From Hormiphora californensis (taxonomy: Eukaryota > Ctenophora > Tentaculata > Cydippida > Pleurobrachiidae): a stretch of DNA of 64,000 bases. Both the position numbers and the translations under genes were made by a program. How positions within the stretch are numbered: the first letter of the stretch is position 1; the number at the start of each line of letters is the position of its first letter. Shown piece by piece: positions 59,011 through 64,000 of the stretch. The stretch spans positions 2,346,828 through 2,410,827 of the forward strand of contig CM035350.1 in NCBI GenBank assembly GCA_020137815.1, written 5' to 3'. The notes below the pieces were generated by a model. It had not been told where the DNA came from. It saw only the letters and a program-made list of their open reading frames with translations, and did not search any database.

Positions 59011-59140
59011 TCTCTAACTTTCTCAGTTCGTGTCCGGTTGTGGTGGGTGTCCTTACCGTAATTTATTGAAAATACCTTCGCACGTTAATTACTCCCTTGC
59101 TACAGTAGCCTTTCCCTGTGTCTCTTTGTATGTGTGTGCC

Positions 59141-59620
59141 ATGTCGTCTTCTGGTGATCAAAAACTGAGGCCCACAGCCCACCTCTCGCCCCCTAACGCG
59201 GCCCCACCGGCCCGACCACCGCGGCCTCGTAGTTTCCGGAGTAAAAACAAACCGGTAGTCAAGAAAAGAGAAGGAAGGGATAACCAGGATAGCCCTGAGA
59301 CAGGGAGGAAAGAGAAACATGAGGCTCTCCCAGATAAACAACATGACGTAATGGTTGAGTCTCGAGAAGGGGAGGAGGAAGTGGAGAGAGAAGTTGATCT
59401 GAGCTCCGTTACAACACCTAACAAGCCCGTTCGGAAGGCAGTAAAACGGATGAGCTCAGTCCCTGTGGATGAGAGGTTGGATGAGTCTCCAATGTCACCA
59501 TACTCCAGTAAAACACTTCCCAAGAAACTCCAAGTACCTTTCTCCCCATCAGCATCCCGGGCTGAAAACCCCCAGGTCATCGAGCAGCAGTACCAAAAAG
59601 CTAAATCGTTGCTAAAAACA
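59141..59620 (+). CDS. Candidate alternative first exon 4 (MSSSGDQKLRP...)
   Basis: 160 residues from an ATG in good context (gccATGtcg) to a GTAAGT donor in phase 0. It is proline-rich (HLSPPNAAPPARPPRPR), then strongly charged with Ser/Thr-Pro sites, ending VIEQQYQKAKSLLKT. Probably disordered, possibly SH3-binding. Unrecognised family. Confidence 0.65.
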
Positions 59621-59747
59621 GTAAGTCTATTGTTGGCTCTTAGAGACACACTGGCTCCAACAACTACAGAGTTGTGAACAAAACAATTCTTTTCACTGTT
59701 TCAATATTTCCTGTTGTTGTCGTGATGCTGTCTCTCTCTGAGCCGGG

Positions 59748-59843
59748 ATGGATATTCTCGTGTGTGGTAGCGCTCCTTCTTCCCCCTCTCAGACCGGAGT
59801 TGGTCATTCTCATCGTCTCAATCATTCACATGGTGGGTGCGGG
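59748..59843 (+). CDS. Weak candidate first exon 5 (MDILVCGSAPSS...)
   Basis: 32 codons from an ATG to a GTAATA donor, again phase 0 (MDILVCGSAPSSPSQTGVGH, then RLNHSHGGCG after SH). It is short and the donor is not ideal, so it is listed mainly because it fits the series. Confidence 0.2.
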
Positions 59844-60643
59844 GTAATAGGAGAATTGGGGCCAGGGGGTAGGGTCATCATGGGTAACACATCGGGACCA
59901 GAATACAAGCCCAAACTATGTCAAAATACACACTCAAAATTTGGACATTTTAAACTTCCGGAAAGCGGCAGGCGCGAGAAGGTTTGAGAAAGATTCACTA
60001 TTTTCTGAACCACCCAATTACTCCACCTCCCCCTCTCTCGTTCACTATTTTGAGAGGCTTGCACATCCCCCATTTTCCTAAAACCCCGCCCTGTTTTCTT
60101 GTTAACCCTATGCTGTTACCTGAGACTAAAAACACAGTTGTTACTCTACAAACCACCAGCCCCTCTCTCCACTGTCACATTCCAGTATTTGAGAGCCGTA
60201 TTCCGGCCTCCCTAGCCTCCGCAGTAGGAGAGAGGTTGGGGTTCACACAACAATATGTTGTCAAGTTCCTCCTCCCTAAACTTCAAACTGTACGTCTTAT
60301 TGTCATAGCAACCAAACCTGTTGTCTTGGTTACCATCCTTAGATACAACACTACTTTATTTGTGTGACCGTCTTTCTTTATTCTACGCAAGGACATAACC
60401 GATAGTTCGGGCTTTAGAAAAGCAAACTAGAGGGAGCATAAAGCCCATGGATTGCATAAGAGGACGACGGCTTTAATGCGAAAGCGAAATTCTCGAGTAA
60501 GAAGACGAGGGACGACGAAGCGAGGAGCATGACGACGCGATAAAGAACGAAACAGAGAGTACGAGAAGCTGAGTTTCTACAGAGCCTAGAGAGATTCCGC
60601 TCTAGATACTCGATTGCTCTCTCGCTATCCTAGCAGATCTCGT

Positions 60644-60708
<65 letters not shown>

Positions 60709-61870
60709 ATATTTGTCTTCTCTCTTCCGTGTCTCGCGATCCCTCTGTAGTTTCATTGCATTTGTTTGTGCGTTCAAATACGGATCGTCGAGAGACTCAG
60801 CGACTGTTGGAGAGGGGTTACAGTCATCGTGAAATTGAAATGACAATGTTTCAAAGACAAATAGCTCGAACACACGTGTCTGTGTCGTAAGAGAGAGAAA
60901 GCGAGAGGGGATAGAGAGAGAGAGAGAGAGAGAGAATCAGGCGGCCATTGTACGCAGTGAACAATATCATTTACGACATACATTTTACAAGCTATTTACC
61001 CTTTTAGGGAGATGCCTGTTTTTCTGAGCAATCTTTATTTCTTCATTTCTCCTAGAGAGACCTCTCTTTGTGGTTGCACAAGCTATCTCTTTTTCCTAAC
61101 CACAAACGCTTTCGTAGTGATTGTCTATCCTTTATTTTCTATCTATTTCTCTCCACAACACTACAGTACTAATAACTAGAACTGCACACACACACACACG
61201 CTCCTACATCAAGGGAGAAATGACTTTACAGTTTCCTGTAACCTTGTGCTGCAGGTGCACCCCAATGTGTACAAACCTTTCTCTTCTCCCTTCTTTCTCT
61301 CAATCTTCCTCCCTTTCTCCCTCACTCTCTATTCTCGTTGCACTTTATTGTTCTTCGATGTATAGCTGGTGTTCGCGGCTTCACGGGAGGGGCTCTGTTG
61401 TATCAAGTTTCCAGATCGGGACCAGTGCAATAATGAGAGAGAAAGATACTGATAGATAGAGTGAGAGAGGGAGGGAGAGAGAAAAAGAGATCATGTTGTA
61501 ATTAACCGTCTGTACTGATTCTTACCAGCTGTATTTTGTCAGACCTCCTCTAGTAACTACTAAAGAAGTAAACTTTGTGATTTGTGCGAGGGTCCGAGGT
61601 AGTTAAAGAAGGACCAGAGAGAGGAAGAGAGAGGGAGAAAGAACCAGAGCGAAAGGAGAGTTAGAGAGAGGGAGAGAGAGAGAGAGAGAGAGAGAGACAG
61701 GAAAAGGAATAAGAGAGACCTAAGCTTTACACGCGGTAAAACAAACCTTTGTTTCGCAGCTTTGTGTAAAGCAGCTGTAGTTTGCACTACCACTCTTACT
61801 CTGACTACTCTCTGTGTCTGTTTCTCAGTGTCTCTCTGTCTCGTTCTCTCTATCGCTCCCCCTCTCTCTA

Positions 61871-61924
<54 letters not shown>

Positions 61925-63019
61925 CTCTCTCTCTCTCTCTCCCTCTATCTCTCTCTCTCGCTCTCCCCCCTCTCTCTCTGTTTGCTTGAACCTAGCAGCT
62001 ATCTGTTAGCGTGTGGTAGTTTGACCTTATAAGAACAGCTCAGTACAGTGCCACAAGCTCTACATTAATCACTGTTACACGCTAGCCTTTGTTGACGTCT
62101 AGTTCAGTACAGTTCACTCAATTCACTATGCCTGGCTAAAGTCATCATGCTGTTCGAACAGCTTCTATTGATAGTAGAGTTTTCAGGTTCATTCAGACGT
62201 CAATGTCATAACATCCGTGGCATAATATATTCTCAAATTTCATTTTGCAATCAGTGAATATTACTGTGTGTGGTTTTCTCTACAATCTCTCTCTCATTCT
62301 GTTATTATGTAAATCGTAATGTTACATCAAAGAACTCTGAGAGATTCACAATGCGAGAGTGAGCAATTAGGTTTTTTACATTCCACCACTGTAAGAGATG
62401 CACGAAGAGAGTCCATTAGTGGAGAGATGATCATTACTTTCTGTCATCTTACTTTGATCATATTTTTGCCGGAGTCTTTTCATTCAGTATCTCTGTTAAA
62501 ATCTCTCTTACTGCGACTGATATCAGATTCTGAGTTGGGCATTATTAGACCACTAATTATCCCAAAACTGTCGCTGTGTATTTGATAGTACAGTGTGGCA
62601 TTGTAAAATCATTGTACACGTGTACTTTTGTTCAAACTAGGAAACACTCCTTGTAACGTCCTATTCTGAATATAGATGCTCTTACTGAAACACAAGGATT
62701 TGTCTTATTTCGAATATCTGACTCCTTTACAATGGTGTGCCCAGTTTTGAGTTATCTTGCCGCAAACCGGCTGCCTTCTGAACACCGGGAGACAGTGTGT
62801 ATTTTGGTCAAGTAGAGCAAGTTTAGGTGGGTTTTTCTGGAGATGTGCCACTATGACACCCCTCCCTGGGCCCGCCTGACACCCCATTTTCCTTGTCGTA
62901 AAATGTAAACAGAAATAATAAAGTTCAGGAATATCTCTCTCTCTCCTGCTTGATCTCTCCGGTTATCCTGCTGTAATACAGGGTATTATTATTACAACGC
63001 AGGGTATGTGAAATATGTC
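59844..63019 (+). other. Non-coding between first-exon candidates
   Basis: Contains CT/GA tracts at 60640-60705, 61675-61697 and 61870-61945. No coding exon is supported. Confidence 0.45.
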
Positions 63020-63193
63020 ATGGGAGGTACATTGTCTAACATTGCAAGTGCCACCGGTCTTGCACAGACCCTCACTGATGACGAGGATGACGGGGCAGGA
63101 TTCCTCAGACGCAGGAAGTCTCTCGATTGGAACCAGATATACGATGTAACTTTAACTGATCTGTATGGGCACAAAATCCAACTTCAAGCAGGG
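63020..63193 (+). CDS. Candidate alternative first exon 6, possible N-myristoylation (MGGTLSN...)
   Basis: 58 residues start MGGTLSNIASATGLAQTLTD, with Gly2 and Ser6 as in N-myristoylated proteins, then RRRKSLDWNQIYDVTLTDLY and GHKIQLQAG, ending at a GTAATT donor in phase 0. Basic residues after the myristoyl-type start would favour membrane binding. Unrecognised family. Confidence 0.6.
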
Positions 63194-63261
63194 GTAATTT
63201 GTCTCACGTTACAATGATCTCTATCGAATCTGCCACCAGCCACACGCCTCCGCAGCTCTCT

Positions 63262-63368
<107 letters not shown>

Positions 63369-63558
63369 ATCAAATTTCTCTTTCTCTATCTCTTTCTCTC
63401 TCTCTCTTTCGCTCTCTCTATCTCTGTTTGTTTGCCGTCTATTTTTGTTGCAAAACACAAACAGACTCGGACTCGCTTACTACACTCCTTAACTCTGACC
63501 AGTTTGATATCGGTTTGTTTGCCTTGGCTAGATACGCTGTTTTGCATCACATAACAAG

Positions 63559-64000
63559 ATGGGGTTTTTCAAGAAGAAGGACTCGGACGCGGAGTGTTCT
63601 GTGGCACTCCCAACTTCCTCAGATCAGTCCCCTTCTGATAGTGACAAGGAGAAGAAGAAGAGGAAGGGGAACAAGAGGAAGGGATCCCGACCTCTATCCT
63701 TCCTGAGCCCTCGTCTAACACGACGTGCTAAGACTGGATCACCCGACACGGACACCTCTGATTCGCAGAAGGAGCCCCGGTCCTGGTTGAGCCCCTTTTC
63801 AATCAGGAAGAGGAGGACTATGATAATGCCGGGGGTAACCCCTCCACCCCCTGTCACTAGACGGAACTCAGAGAAGAGAATGATGAGACGAAGGGAGACC
63901 CTGTACACGGTACCAAACCAGCTACTACTACAGTTCGATGGACGGCCCCCAACTATTGAGATCCAGTCACCGGTACACCTGAGCTCACCAATCGTCCACT
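63559..64000 (+). CDS. Candidate alternative first exon 7, runs off the window (MGFFKKKDSDAE...)
   Basis: From the ATG at 63559 an open frame reaches the right edge (147 codons). It begins MGFFKKKDSDAECSVALPTS, then a lysine/arginine-rich stretch (KEKKKRKGNKRKGSRP), repeated SFLSPRLTRR and SWLSPFSIRKRR motifs, and a more ordered end (LYTVPNQLLLQFDGRPPTIE). Start glycine and polybasic run suggest membrane association. Unrecognised family; partial. Confidence 0.65.
   Translation, partial: MGFFKKKDSDAECSVALPTSSDQSPSDSDKEKKKRKGNKRKGSRPLSFLSPRLTRRAKTGSPDTDTSDSQKEPRSWLSPFSIRKRRTMIMPGVTPPPPVTRRNSEKRMMRRRETLYTVPNQLLLQFDGRPPTIEIQSPVHLSSPIVH

Noticed and set aside
60370-60620. tRNA or snRNA gene
   Set aside because: No cloverleaf arms or internal promoter boxes could be assembled; elsewhere GTTCGA-like words also lack partners.

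Overview
The window is nuclear DNA of an animal. Genes are split by short GT-AG introns (about 50-150 bases), the recognisable proteins are metazoan or eukaryotic housekeeping families (kynurenine aminotransferase, a ZDHHC3/7-type palmitoyltransferase, a TBC1D12/14-type RabGAP, NEMF), and the spaces are packed with miniature DNA transposons and very long CT/GA tracts. Compact introns, Penelope-like and LINE-type retroelement pieces and the repeat load suggest a non-bilaterian such as a sponge or cnidarian. This is inference; nothing here fixes the species.

Layout. 1-191: 3' end of a gene for a biotin-protein-ligase N-terminal (amidotransferase-like) domain. 541-1535: complete four-exon gene for an unrecognised 176-residue protein. 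2205-4391 (minus): complete six-exon kynurenine aminotransferase, 414 residues. 4922-6840 (minus): complete seven-exon DHHC palmitoyltransferase, 273 residues. 7301-8278 (minus): intact LINE ORF1-like gene without a partner ORF2. 9297-12122 (minus): exons of one or two unrecognised genes. 12881-19580: an almost continuous transposon graveyard holding a 992-bp palindrome, a LINE endonuclease fragment, head-to-head telomere-like MITEs, and a tandem duplication with nested insertions. 20157-27539: TBC1D12/14-like RabGAP with a 4.5-kb repeat-filled intron. 28355-31309: intronless NEMF with five small frame breaks. 33782-36086 (minus): AT-hook, glutamine-rich protein. 36.3-41.7 kb: no gene seen. 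41.7-45.4 kb: tandem repeat units and a hAT-like element with CCGAA minisatellite ends. 47.3-49.6 kb: decayed Penelope-like element with a GIY-YIG nuclease. 52-64 kb: a plus-strand series of coding exons that start with ATG and all stop at a splice donor in phase 0, best read as alternative first exons of a gene whose shared body lies beyond the right edge.

The cellular genes do not form an operon or pathway. They are independent eukaryotic genes: amino-acid and tryptophan catabolism, membrane protein acylation, Rab11/autophagy trafficking, ribosome quality control, and chromatin. Several MITE families carry perfect TGACGTCA sites, so they may supply regulatory sites to neighbours. Small indels break frames in NEMF, the RabGAP, and the AT-hook gene, which could be sequence errors or real decay; the two minus-strand genes at 2.2-6.8 kb are fully intact.
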